Assembly: GCF_016522075.1 (NCBI RefSeq)
Contig: NZ_JAEHFW010000001.1
Location: 558,001 to 622,000, forward strand
Direction: 5' to 3'
Origin: Mucilaginibacter segetis
GTDB taxonomy: Bacteria; Bacteroidota; Bacteroidia; Sphingobacteriales; Sphingobacteriaceae
DNA length: 64,000 nt
In this document: in pieces, positions 27,507-36,155 of the stretch
Numbering within the stretch: position 1 is the stretch's first letter
How the letters are laid out: each line of letters starts with the position of its first letter
Program-made: the position numbers and the translations under genes
Notes under the pieces: model-generated
Seen by the model: only the letters and a program-made list of their open reading frames with translations
Told to the model about the DNA's origin: nothing
Databases searched by the model: none

Positions 27507-28022
27507 TTATAATCTGCCAACATAAGAGGCAGCTACATTAACAATTATTGAGCATCCCAAACTTTCTAATCGTAATATTAATTGTTTTTGTGAACGATAA
27601 GCTATCATTTCACCATTAATTCCTTTAAGCGGACCAGCCTTTATCCTGATTTTTTCTCCCGGTGCTAAATTTTCTTCAGTAACTTCCAGCTCTAATGAGC
27701 TTGACAACAGTAATTTAAGTTCTTCTATCTGGCTGTCAGGCATTGCTGTTATTTGCCCCGAAAAATAAATGAACCGGGCGATGCCTTTTGTCATTAGTAC
27801 ATCTGTCTGCTCATGATGTGGAATGTGTACAAATAAATAAGATTTTATTAGTGGTTCTTCAACCCACTTTTTACGGTCACTCCATTGCTTTAAACGACGT
27901 TGAAGCGGCAAGTAAGCTTCAATTCCTTTTTTTAATAAAGCGGTATGGGCTTTTTTTTCGGCACGTGGATGAGTGTAAACCGGATACCATTTACGGGTAT
28001 CTGTATTTATTTTAACATTCAT
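27507..28022 (-). CDS. NusG/RfaH/UpxY-like transcription antiterminator
   Basis: The 171-residue protein has an N-terminal NGN domain (WYPVYTHPRAEKKAHTAL, SYLFVHIPHHEQTDVL). It also has a C-terminal KOW motif in LAPGEKIRIKAGPLKGINGE. Specialised NusG paralogues in Bacteroidota (UpxY) allow RNA polymerase to read through long surface polysaccharide operons. Its location inside a cluster of about 31 kb fits that job. Unlike Bacteroides UpxY genes it is third in the operon, after the export genes. A 92-bp AT-rich spacer with no ORF separates it from the next gene. Confidence 0.88.
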   Translation of the reverse strand: MNVKINTDTRKWYPVYTHPRAEKKAHTALLKKGIEAYLPLQRRLKQWSDRKKWVEEPLIKSYLFVHIPHHEQTDVLMTKGIARFIYFSGQITAMPDSQIEELKLLLSSSLELEVTEENLAPGEKIRIKAGPLKGINGEMIAYRSQKQLILRLESLGCSIIVNVAASYVGRL

Positions 28023-28038
28023 TTATAATCAAGCGCAA

Positions 28039-30462
28039 TTACTTTTTGAACCATCTGTTAATATTCCACCATTTTTTCGCTTCATTATCTACATAATATC
28101 CTGATGCTTCATAACCACTATAATCAGAGTAATAATAATATTTTGAATTATAATCTCCCGTAAACTTGGTCGTATAATATCTGGAATGTAAAAGATCTTC
28201 CGAATAAGCGTTAAGAACTATTACCGTATTGTTTAACTGGTATTCCTGCGCTATACGCTGCGGAACAGTAGCAGCATATAACTTAGACTTTCCGGAACGT
28301 ATAACAAATATATTAATATCACTTATCCTGATAAGTGGTATGGCGTCAGACACTAAGCCGATAGGTGCAGTATCAATCATGATCACGTCGTACCTTGTAT
28401 TAAGTTCTTTTATTAATTCCTTCATACGGTCGTTATGCAAAAGCTCCGATGGGTTTGGCGGCACTGGGCCGGAAACTATGAAATCAAGGTTTTTTTGAGA
28501 AGAGTGTAATATGATATTGTCTATGGATGTTTGATGGGAAAGATAAGTGCTTAGGCCATTATCATTTGGTACATTAAAAGTTTTATGTAGCCTTGAGCGT
28601 CGCAGGTCAGCGGCTATTAAAATAACTTTTTTATCAATTAAAGATAAGGTACTGGATAAATTCACCGCTACAAATGATTTACCCTCGCCGGCTACCTCTG
28701 ATGTAATGCATATTACTTTACTCTGTTTTTCAGATGCAATAAAATTAAGATTTGTACGTACCGAACGTACTGATTCCGCAAAAATGGATTTGGGTTTGCT
28801 TAGCGCTAAAACCTGGTTGTTGTCCTCGTCTATCGGTTCCGGGAATTTTCTTATTACACCAATTATAGGAATGTTAGTAATGCTTTCAATGGTTTCCTTA
28901 TCATAGATGTAAGGATTTATCACCCGCAAAAAAATTATAATACCCAGGCCGGTAAGCAATCCGAAAATTATGGCAGAACGTTGTATATCATGCTCGTTAG
29001 GTGATATGGGCCAATAATTTGGTTGTGCAGTATCAATAATAGTTGCTCCGGGTAAAATACCCGAGCGGCTTATTTGTGCTTCAAGTTTTTTCTCGGATAA
29101 AAACGAATAAACCTTTTCATTTATTTCAAAATCACGCCTCAGGCTAATTAAATCACGTTCGGCAACTGGTAAAACAGATATCTGTTTATTAACTTCGGAA
29201 AGTTGAGCATCCAGATAACCCAAGTCTCTTTTTACATTGTTGTAGGATGCATTTAAGTTATTTAATGCATTGTTTTTTATTTGAAGTATAGACTGGTTGA
29301 TGTCCTGAACGGGTTGTGAGCCGGGTGTATATGTTTTTAATAACTGGGTACGTTGTTGCAGTAAGTTATCTAAAGAAGTAATAAGTGTAGATAGTGAAGG
29401 GTCAATTTGCCCGTCGCCTGCGTTAAAATTTAAGTTTACATTATTTTTTTCTTTACTTATTTGCTGTTTAAGCTGGTCAATTGCAATAAGCTGCAAATTT
29501 AATATGGATTTTTTTGATTCCAGTTCTTTAGCCTGTGATAAAGCTGCATCTGCGGCCGAGCTAACTTCCATTAGCTTATTTTTCTGTTTAAAATCCTGGA
29601 TGGATTTTTCCGATCCCTTAACCTCTGTAGACAGATACTTTAGCTGATCATCAATAAAATCAATCATTTGAGTTGCCGACTGGGTTTTACGGTTACGATC
29701 GTAAATTAAGTACTCCCTCATTATAGCATTCAACACATCCGCGGCAAATTTGGGGTTTGCGTCAGTAAGCTGTAAAGCAATAATATTTGAATTTCTTGCG
29801 GTTTCGGCAGTTTGTAAACCACCCCTCACGCGACCAATAAAATCTTCAGGACTGTTGAATTTAAATAAATAAACAGCGTCTTTATTCAAATCGCCCGGAT
29901 TGTTTATATTGAAGGTAGTGGGGCCAATGTTAACGGGTTCATTAAACTGGTAATTTTTAGCTACTTCCTTACCGTTTAAGGTATAAGTAAGGTTAAATGT
30001 GCTTTTATTAACCGGCCTGAAAGTTATTATATCATGGTAAAAGTTAGTGCTGTCAAACTCAACCTTTTGTATATTAAGTGGCTTTTGCGGATAGATCTCA
30101 CTCGTACGCACACGCCCTTCTATATAAAAGCTTATTTGATAGTCAAGGTCTTTTATTGCGGCCAAAATAACCGGCTGACTTTGTATTACCGAGGTTTCAC
30201 TCTGTATCCGGGATGCACCCCTTTCAGAACCTGAGATAATATTTGACAGATCAGCAATTTCCGATCTTCGTTCCTCCAGTTTTAAGGTACCACCGGTAGC
30301 ATATATTTTTGGTGTATACCATAAATAAACATTCGACCATATTAAAAAAACAGCAAGCGAACCAACTATCCAATACCATCGGCTGAATATTATTTTGCCG
30401 ATTTTAAAATAGTCAATTTCCTGATTAGGCAGCCTCTTATGTGTTTTTTCAGTTTCTTCCAT
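28039..30462 (-). CDS. Wzc-like tyrosine autokinase / polysaccharide co-polymerase
   Basis: The 807-residue inner membrane protein has a Wzz-type N-terminal domain with a membrane segment near residues 27-52. A long coiled-coil periplasmic region follows, then a second membrane segment near 500-530 and a BY-kinase domain. The kinase domain has Walker A in SEVAGEGKSF (about residue 590), Walker A' VILIAADLRRSRLHK and Walker B VIMIDTAPIG. The tail (about 762-790) holds about eleven Tyr residues, the autophosphorylation cluster that governs Wza-Wzc cycling. It lies 1 bp downstream of the wza-like gene. Confidence 0.93.
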   Translation of the reverse strand: MEETEKTHKRLPNQEIDYFKIGKIIFSRWYWIVGSLAVFLIWSNVYLWYTPKIYATGGTLKLEERRSEIADLSNIISGSERGASRIQSETSVIQSQPVILAAIKDLDYQISFYIEGRVRTSEIYPQKPLNIQKVEFDSTNFYHDIITFRPVNKSTFNLTYTLNGKEVAKNYQFNEPVNIGPTTFNINNPGDLNKDAVYLFKFNSPEDFIGRVRGGLQTAETARNSNIIALQLTDANPKFAADVLNAIMREYLIYDRNRKTQSATQMIDFIDDQLKYLSTEVKGSEKSIQDFKQKNKLMEVSSAADAALSQAKELESKKSILNLQLIAIDQLKQQISKEKNNVNLNFNAGDGQIDPSLSTLITSLDNLLQQRTQLLKTYTPGSQPVQDINQSILQIKNNALNNLNASYNNVKRDLGYLDAQLSEVNKQISVLPVAERDLISLRRDFEINEKVYSFLSEKKLEAQISRSGILPGATIIDTAQPNYWPISPNEHDIQRSAIIFGLLTGLGIIIFLRVINPYIYDKETIESITNIPIIGVIRKFPEPIDEDNNQVLALSKPKSIFAESVRSVRTNLNFIASEKQSKVICITSEVAGEGKSFVAVNLSSTLSLIDKKVILIAADLRRSRLHKTFNVPNDNGLSTYLSHQTSIDNIILHSSQKNLDFIVSGPVPPNPSELLHNDRMKELIKELNTRYDVIMIDTAPIGLVSDAIPLIRISDINIFVIRSGKSKLYAATVPQRIAQEYQLNNTVIVLNAYSEDLLHSRYYTTKFTGDYNSKYYYYSDYSGYEASGYYVDNEAKKWWNINRWFKK

Positions 30463-31242
30463 CTATAATCGGCTAAGCGTAAATATTAATACCGCTGTAT
30501 TCAGAATTATTAATCCAGGCTGTATAAAAGTATTTATGTCGCGTAGTTTATCCGTCCGTACGGCTCTTTTGTTTTGGGCTATATATATAATATCACCATT
30601 TTGTAATATAGCATTTGGATCAGTAATGGAATTAATGTTGCTAAGGTCTATTTCGGTTACCTTTTTATTTGTTGCGGTGCCACGAATGATTTTTATATTC
30701 TTTTCATTAGCATTAGCCGTCAGGCCGCCTGCTTCCCCTATAATTTCGACCAAAGTAGTTCTATCTTTTAATAATGGAAAATTACCCTGCTGGTTTATTT
30801 CGCCTAAGATGGTCACTTTCAGATTAACTATTTTTAACTCAATTATAGGATTCTTAAGTAAATTTTTACGGTAAAGGTCTTCAATTTTTTTGGTCGCTTC
30901 TATACGTGTTAAACCGGCGATGGCTACGTGACCAATAACAGGCAATGCTACAGTTCCGTCGTCTTCGACCTGGAAATTCTGACCTTCGGAACCCGATCCG
31001 CCCCCGGTTCCTTTATCTGTAGGCACTTCATTAACTATGTAATTAATATCCTGCAGGTTTCTTATATGTAAAACATCCTGTGGTTTAATATGGTAACTCT
31101 CACCATCAGTAGGGGCTGATTCTACAGAAGGGTTAGGCATAGCAATATTGTTTTTTTGAAAAAGCAATTGGTTTTGCTTGTAAGAGCACGAACTATTCAA
31201 CACCATTAAACTAACAATACAAAGAAAAAATATAGTTCGCAT
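30463..31242 (-). CDS. Wza-like outer membrane polysaccharide export lipoprotein
   Basis: An upstream in-frame ATG at 31335 exists. The Met at 31242 is preferred because it gives a proper lipoprotein signal (RTIFFLCIVSLMVLNSSC, Cys19 lipidated). The 259-residue product contains a Poly_export domain (YHIKPQDVLHIRNLQDIN) and SLBB-like repeats (VTILGEINQQGNFPLL, LTANANEKNIKIIRG). A C-terminal hydrophobic helix follows. This form also removes an overlap with the divergent GT2 gene. It is the first gene of the minus-strand polysaccharide operon. Confidence 0.9.
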   Translation of the reverse strand: MRTIFFLCIVSLMVLNSSCSYKQNQLLFQKNNIAMPNPSVESAPTDGESYHIKPQDVLHIRNLQDINYIVNEVPTDKGTGGGSGSEGQNFQVEDDGTVALPVIGHVAIAGLTRIEATKKIEDLYRKNLLKNPIIELKIVNLKVTILGEINQQGNFPLLKDRTTLVEIIGEAGGLTANANEKNIKIIRGTATNKKVTEIDLSNINSITDPNAILQNGDIIYIAQNKRAVRTDKLRDINTFIQPGLIILNTAVLIFTLSRL

Positions 31243-31287
31243 ATATAAGCGGCTACCTGATGTTTTTATTAAATTATGTAGCGATTT

Positions 31288-31295
31288 CAAATTTA
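31288..31295 (-). promoter_or_regulatory. candidate -7 box of the polysaccharide operon
   Basis: The minus strand reads TAAATTTG, an exact match to the Bacteroidota -7 consensus TAnnTTTG. It would place transcription start near 31281, about 40 nt before the lipoprotein start at 31242. A convincing -33 TTG at the usual spacing is not visible, so the call is tentative. Confidence 0.35.
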
Positions 31296-31329
31296 CATAT
31301 TTTGCCGTTAAATAATTGTATTTTCCCAA

Positions 31330-32079
31330 ATGCATCCCGTAAAGATATCTCTAATTACTGTTTCCTACAATGCCGCAGCCACTATTGATAAATGTATCCA
31401 CTCTGTTATTGATCAGGATTATAATAATATGGAATATATTATTATTGATGGAGCATCAACGGATAATACCCTTCAAATAGTGAAAAAATATCATGATCAT
31501 ATTAATTTGATCATATCTGAGCCTGACAAAGGTATTTATGATGCGATGAATAAAGGTATAAGTGTTGCAACCGGAGATGTTATTGGTATGCTTAACGCCG
31601 ATGATTATTTTGCTACACCTACTGTTTTAAAAGAAATTGCGGGTGTATTTGCAGCTAACCATAATATTGATGCGTTATATGCAGATCTTGATTTCGTAAA
31701 GCCAAACGGAAAGGTAGTGCGTAAATGGAGATCGGGCAAGTATACTGAAGGTAAGTTTAATTATGGTTGGATGCCTCCTCACCCAACTTTTTATTGCCGT
31801 AAAAATTTATATGATAAATGGGGGAATTACAGGCTTGACATTGGAACCGCAGCAGATTATGAACTGATGCTCAGATTTATCCACGTTGGAAAAGTAACTG
31901 TTTTTTACTTAAATAAGGTGTTGATAAATATGCTGATTGGCGGAGTAAGTAACAAAAAAAGTATCGCTCTTGTTAAAGTATTGCACTTTGATATGATGGC
32001 CATGTATAAAAATGGATTAATTTTTCCTCCCATATCTTTGATTTTAAAGCGGTTAAGAAAAGTAAGGCAATTTTTTTAA
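31330..32079 (+). CDS. glycosyltransferase family 2
   Basis: The 249-residue GT2 enzyme carries ISLITVSYNAAATIDKCI, IIIDGASTDNTLQIV, DKGIYDAMNKGISVATGD and the NADD metal motif. WMPPHPTFYC fits the acceptor region of the WcaA/PGL-like GT2 group. It is transcribed away from the large minus-strand operon and 80 bp ahead of the WecA-like gene. It may act early in repeat-unit assembly. It is a close subgroup relative of the GT2 gene at 10004-10870. Confidence 0.88.
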   Translation: MHPVKISLITVSYNAAATIDKCIHSVIDQDYNNMEYIIIDGASTDNTLQIVKKYHDHINLIISEPDKGIYDAMNKGISVATGDVIGMLNADDYFATPTVLKEIAGVFAANHNIDALYADLDFVKPNGKVVRKWRSGKYTEGKFNYGWMPPHPTFYCRKNLYDKWGNYRLDIGTAADYELMLRFIHVGKVTVFYLNKVLINMLIGGVSNKKSIALVKVLHFDMMAMYKNGLIFPPISLILKRLRKVRQFF

Positions 32080-32105
32080 ATTAATGTTAATTAGGCAATA
32101 ATATA

Positions 32106-32113
32106 TATATTTG
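32106..32113 (+). promoter_or_regulatory. candidate -7 box upstream of the WecA-like gene
   Basis: TATATTTG matches TAnnTTTG exactly and lies about 47 bases before the start at 32160. No clear TTG is seen at -33. The surrounding sequence is an AT repeat, so a chance match is possible. Confidence 0.3.
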
Positions 32114-32159
32114 TTTTAAAATGTTGATATAACTGACCCCTGACAATTATATACAATAT

Positions 32160-33266
32160 ATGCCCGAGTATTTAAATACATATTATTTTATATACTATAT
32201 TCTTATAGTAATGTTTTCAATCGCGATTACATTACTTATCATCCCGTCGATTTTACATGTTGCACGCACACGTCATTTATATGATGACGTGGGGCATTTC
32301 AGAAAACAACACGATCATGGTATTCCGCGTTTAGGTGGTGTGGCAATTTTTGTGAGTTTTACTATTACGCTTTTGCTTTTCAGTATGGTTGATAAATCCA
32401 TGCCGCTAAGCTATTTATTAATAGGAAGTATACTTTTAGTGGCAATGGGAATAAAGGATGATCTTTCCGGTGTTAACTCAAGCACTAAATTTATAATACA
32501 GTTTTTTGTAGCTGCCATTTTAGTATTCCTGGGCGATATTCGTTTTACCAGTATGTATGGTGTTTTCGGTATAAATGATTTGCCATACATCCCCAGTGCT
32601 TTCTTGTCGATATTATTTATAATGCTTATTGTAAACGCGTTTAACCTGATTGATGGGATAGACGGGCTTGCGGGTACTACGTGTATTGTAGTGAATGGCG
32701 CATTTGCGGCGTTCTTTATTTATATACACCATTATGAATATGCCGCGATATCTCTTACTATATTGGGAGCCGTATGTGGCTTTTTACGTTATAACCTAAC
32801 GCCTGCCAAAATATTTATGGGCGATGCCGGTTCATTGCTTATAGGCTTAATATCGGCAATTATGGCTGTTAAGTTTGTGGAGATAAACAAACAACTTTCT
32901 CCGGAGGTAAAACCCATCCTGAATACCGTGCCTGCATTAACATTCGCCATATTAATAGGACCTATATTTGATACTTTAAGGGTTTTTACGCTTCGTGTTT
33001 TTAGCGGAACTTCGCCATTTACTGCTGATAGAAATCATATTCATCATCGTATTTTAAGGCTTGGGTTCACCCACATGCAAACTACAGCCATACTTGCAGG
33101 AATTAATATCATATCAATAATAATAGCATTTTTATTAAGCGATCTTGGTAATTTTCAGCTTATTATGCTCATCCTATTAAACTCGCTTATATTTAATTGG
33201 GTAGTTACATTCAGCCTTCGCTCTAAAGAACGCGAAAAACTTGCCTTACGAAATTTGTTTTTATAA
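32160..33266 (+). CDS. MraY/WecA-like undecaprenyl-phosphate sugar-1-phosphate transferase
   Basis: The 368-residue multi-pass membrane protein has the family's conserved blocks. These are GIPRLGGVAIF, MGIKDDLSGV (DD metal site), FNLIDGIDGLAG, KIFMGDAGSLLIG and DRNHIHHRIL (the HxHH/HIHH loop separating WecA types from MraY). It would load a HexNAc-1-phosphate (or related) onto undecaprenyl phosphate at the cytoplasmic face. That is the first step for O-antigen or capsule repeat units. No WbaP/WcaJ-type initiator is seen in the window, so this is the likely initiating enzyme of the cluster. Confidence 0.9.
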   Translation: MPEYLNTYYFIYYILIVMFSIAITLLIIPSILHVARTRHLYDDVGHFRKQHDHGIPRLGGVAIFVSFTITLLLFSMVDKSMPLSYLLIGSILLVAMGIKDDLSGVNSSTKFIIQFFVAAILVFLGDIRFTSMYGVFGINDLPYIPSAFLSILFIMLIVNAFNLIDGIDGLAGTTCIVVNGAFAAFFIYIHHYEYAAISLTILGAVCGFLRYNLTPAKIFMGDAGSLLIGLISAIMAVKFVEINKQLSPEVKPILNTVPALTFAILIGPIFDTLRVFTLRVFSGTSPFTADRNHIHHRILRLGFTHMQTTAILAGINIISIIIAFLLSDLGNFQLIMLILLNSLIFNWVVTFSLRSKEREKLALRNLFL

Positions 33267-33323
33267 CATCCCATTCGTAGGTCGGCGTATATCCTCTTTT
33301 ATTACTGGCGAGCTTATTTTTAC

Positions 33324-33331
33324 TAATTTTG
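33324..33331 (+). promoter_or_regulatory. candidate -7 box of gapA
   Basis: TAATTTTG matches the Bacteroidota -7 consensus TAnnTTTG exactly and sits 18 bp before the gapA ATG at 33350. That implies a short leader. A -33 TTG is not clear. Confidence 0.4.
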
Positions 33332-33349
33332 CACTCTTAATATATATTA

Positions 33350-34348
33350 ATGAGGGTTGCAATAAATGGATTTGGCCGTATCGGGCGAATCTTCTTAAGA
33401 TCAATATTAGCTAAAAAAGGCATACAGGTGGTCGCGGTAAACGACCTTACCGATACGCACACACTTGCACATTTATTTAAATATGACTCCGTGCACCGTG
33501 GATTTAAAGGTGATGTAACACATGATGAGCATAACCTTTATATAAATAATGAAAGAATAAAGGTTACGAAACAAGCCGATCCCGCGTTGTTGCCCTGGGC
33601 AGAGCTGGATATTGATATAGTAGTCGAGTCAACAGGGAAATTTATTAACGCCGACGGGGCATCAAAACACCTAAATGCAGGTGCTAAGCAGGTAATCATA
33701 TCTGCACCACCTGCCGAAAAAGCAATTCCAACGGTAGTCTTAGGAGTTAACGACCATTTGATCGATCTCCGGTCGCCAATATTATCTAATGCTTCATGCA
33801 CTACCAATAACGTAGCAGCAATGATAAAAATACTCGACGAGAACTGGGGAATAAAAGATGGTTACATCACCACAGTACACTCCATGACAGGCGATCAAAA
33901 CCTGCATGATGCACCGCATAAAGATCTGCGTCGTGCCAGAGCAGCTTCAGCTTCCATAATACCCACTACCACAGGGGCTGCAAAGGCCATTACCAATATT
34001 TTTACTCATTTGGAAGGCAAACTCGGCGGTGCGGGCATTCGTGTACCGGTACTGAACGGATCGTTAACCGATTTCACCTGCAGCCTTGTACGGCAACCAA
34101 CAGTTAATGAAATCAATCTTGCTTTCAAGGTCGCTGCCGAGGGAGCGATGAAAAATATTTTGGAATACACGGAAGATCCTATTGTATCTACCGATATTTT
34201 AGATAATACCCACAGTTGTATTTTTGATGCACAACTTACCTCTATTGTAGGAGGATTGGTAAAGGTGGTTGGCTGGTATGATAACGAAGTGGGTTACTCC
34301 AGCAGACTGGCCGATCTGGTAGAAAAAATAAGCTTATTACCGGCATGA
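33350..34348 (+). CDS. gapA: glyceraldehyde-3-phosphate dehydrogenase
   Basis: The 332-residue enzyme oxidises and phosphorylates glyceraldehyde-3-phosphate in glycolysis. It shows the NAD-binding start RVAINGFGRIGR. The catalytic Cys150 lies in LSNASCTTNN. THSMTGDQ and the C-terminal WYDNEVGYSSR motif are also present. Length is normal for type I GAPDH. It is followed by a GNAT gene whose ATG overlaps its stop (ATGA) and then by pgk, forming a small glycolytic group. Confidence 0.96.
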   Translation: MRVAINGFGRIGRIFLRSILAKKGIQVVAVNDLTDTHTLAHLFKYDSVHRGFKGDVTHDEHNLYINNERIKVTKQADPALLPWAELDIDIVVESTGKFINADGASKHLNAGAKQVIISAPPAEKAIPTVVLGVNDHLIDLRSPILSNASCTTNNVAAMIKILDENWGIKDGYITTVHSMTGDQNLHDAPHKDLRRARAASASIIPTTTGAAKAITNIFTHLEGKLGGAGIRVPVLNGSLTDFTCSLVRQPTVNEINLAFKVAAEGAMKNILEYTEDPIVSTDILDNTHSCIFDAQLTSIVGGLVKVVGWYDNEVGYSSRLADLVEKISLLPA

Positions 34349-34779
34349 TAAAATTTATTTCTACTGAAGATACATTATCTATACGGAACGAGGTTTTACG
34401 CGAAGGCAGGCTCACACTTGATGAATGCCGTTTCCCTACAGATGATGTCCCTGGAAGTTTTCATTTGGGTTATTATGTTGATGACGAGCTTGCCTGCATA
34501 GCCTCTTTTTTCCCCAAACAATATGAGGGTTACGAGGGTGAGGGCTATCAGTTGCGTGGCATGGCAACTATTGAAAGGTATCGCGCTAAAGGAATAGGTA
34601 ATAAACTGGTTAATTTCGCGATAACCTATTTAAGAGAAAAAAAGGTTAATTATTTATGGTGCAATGCGCGCAAAAAGGCCATGCCATTTTATATGAGCTT
34701 AGGCTTTGAAGTGATATCGCCGGAGTTTGAACTGAATGGTGTTGGGCCGCACCATGCCATGTATGTTAAAATACAGTGA
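34345..34779 (+). CDS. GNAT family N-acetyltransferase
   Basis: The 144-residue protein has a compact GNAT fold. YYVDDELACIASFFP forms the central strands. YQLRGMATIERYRAKGIGNK carries the acetyl-CoA loop R-x-x-G-I-G, and LWCNARKKAMPFYMSLGFE gives the C-terminal strand. It starts within the gapA stop codon, so its translation is coupled to gapA. The substrate is not known. The coupling with GAPDH invites a protein- or metabolite-acetylation role, which is unproven. Confidence 0.82.
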   Translation: MIKFISTEDTLSIRNEVLREGRLTLDECRFPTDDVPGSFHLGYYVDDELACIASFFPKQYEGYEGEGYQLRGMATIERYRAKGIGNKLVNFAITYLREKKVNYLWCNARKKAMPFYMSLGFEVISPEFELNGVGPHHAMYVKIQ

Positions 34780-34877
34780 AATTTTAACTCAGGTAAACAC
34801 GTTTTTAACTTTACGGTTGGCGATTAAAATAAATTTAACCAATTTGCCATCAATCATAAAAATATTCCATAATAAAG

Positions 34878-36068
34878 ATGAAAACTATAGATCAGATAAG
34901 TTTTAACGGTAAAAAAGCACTTGTACGTGTAGATTTTAATGTACCGTTAGACGAAGATTATAATATTACAGATGATAACCGTATGACCGCGGCTTTGCCA
35001 ACCATTAAAAAGATTTTGGCTGATGGTGGCGCGGTGATATTAATGTCGCACCTGGGCAGGCCTAAAGATGGCCCTACAGATAAATTTTCTCTAAAACACG
35101 TTGTTCCGCATTTGTCAGATCTGTTGGGCCAGCAGGTGGAGTTTGCCGATGACTGCATAGGCGAGCAAGCGGTAGAAAAAGCCAAAGCGCTGGAATGCGG
35201 AGAAGTGCTGTTATTAGAGAATCTTCGTTTTTACAAACAGGAGGAAAAAGGGGATAAAGATTTCGCGGAAAAGCTATCCAAATTAGGGGATATTTACGTG
35301 AACGATGCTTTTGGCACCGCGCACCGCGCACATGCTTCGACTGCGGTAATTGCTCAGTTTTTCCCGGATGCCAAATATTTCGGTTATCTGATGGCAGCAG
35401 AATTGGAAAATGCCGAAAAAATATTGAACAATGCTCCAAAACCTTTTACTGCTATAATGGGTGGTTCAAAGGTATCTGACAAGATAGAATTGATTGAAAA
35501 ATTGCTGGATAAGGTAGATAACCTGATCATTGGCGGCGGTATGGCTTACACCTTTGCCAAGGCTGATGGTGGCAATATAGGCGATTCATTGGTAGAAGCT
35601 GATAAACTTGATCTGGCTATCAGCCTGAAACAAAAAGCGAAAGATAAGGGCGTTAAATTATTATTGCCGGTAGATAATGTTATTGCAGATGCATTCAGCA
35701 ATGATGCTAATACCGGTGTCGCTAAAACCGGCCAGATAAAAGACGGTTGGATGGGCCTGGATATTGGTCCGGACACTGTTGAGCTTTTCAGTAAAGTAGT
35801 GGAAGAATCTAAAACTATTTTATGGAACGGCCCTATGGGTGTTTTTGAAATGGAGAAGTTTTTAGTTGGAACTAAAGCCATTGCAGAAGCAGTAGCTAAA
35901 GCAACCGAAAATGGTGCATTTTCGTTAATTGGCGGTGGTGATTCTGCAGCGGCGGTTGCCAAATTCGGCATGACAGACGAGGTTAGCTATGTATCAACAG
36001 GTGGCGGTGCCTTGCTGGAATACATGGAAGGTAAAGAATTACCCGGAGTTAAAGCTATAAACGAATAA
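34878..36068 (+). CDS. pgk: phosphoglycerate kinase
   Basis: The 396-residue enzyme makes ATP from 1,3-bisphosphoglycerate. It shows [23 protein letters not shown] and [15 protein letters not shown] in the substrate domain. The nucleotide domain has [11 protein letters not shown] and GGGDSAAAV. Size and motifs are complete. It is the last gene before a strong terminator at 36093-36120. Confidence 0.97.
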   Translation: MKTIDQISFNGKKALVRVDFNVPLDEDYNITDDNRMTAALPTIKKILADGGAVILMSHLGRPKDGPTDKFSLKHVVPHLSDLLGQQVEFADDCIGEQAVEKAKALECGEVLLLENLRFYKQEEKGDKDFAEKLSKLGDIYVNDAFGTAHRAHASTAVIAQFFPDAKYFGYLMAAELENAEKILNNAPKPFTAIMGGSKVSDKIELIEKLLDKVDNLIIGGGMAYTFAKADGGNIGDSLVEADKLDLAISLKQKAKDKGVKLLLPVDNVIADAFSNDANTGVAKTGQIKDGWMGLDIGPDTVELFSKVVEESKTILWNGPMGVFEMEKFLVGTKAIAEAVAKATENGAFSLIGGGDSAAAVAKFGMTDEVSYVSTGGGALLEYMEGKELPGVKAINE

Positions 36069-36092
36069 GTTTAAACGTAACATATTTGTATC

Positions 36093-36120
36093 AGCCCCGA
36101 ATTTTCGGGGCTTTTTTATT
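36093..36120 (+). terminator. intrinsic terminator after pgk
   Basis: A 9-bp perfect stem (agccccgaa / ttcggggct) with a 2-nt apex is followed by a run of T residues. It lies 24 bp after the pgk stop. Confidence 0.9.
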
Positions 36121-36155
36121 TTATTATGTATTTTTAATGCTTTAATACAATCCTC

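Noticed and set aside
35546..35971. 141-residue minus-strand ORF within pgk
   Set aside because: It is a shadow of the codon bias of pgk; it has no domain or upstream signal.
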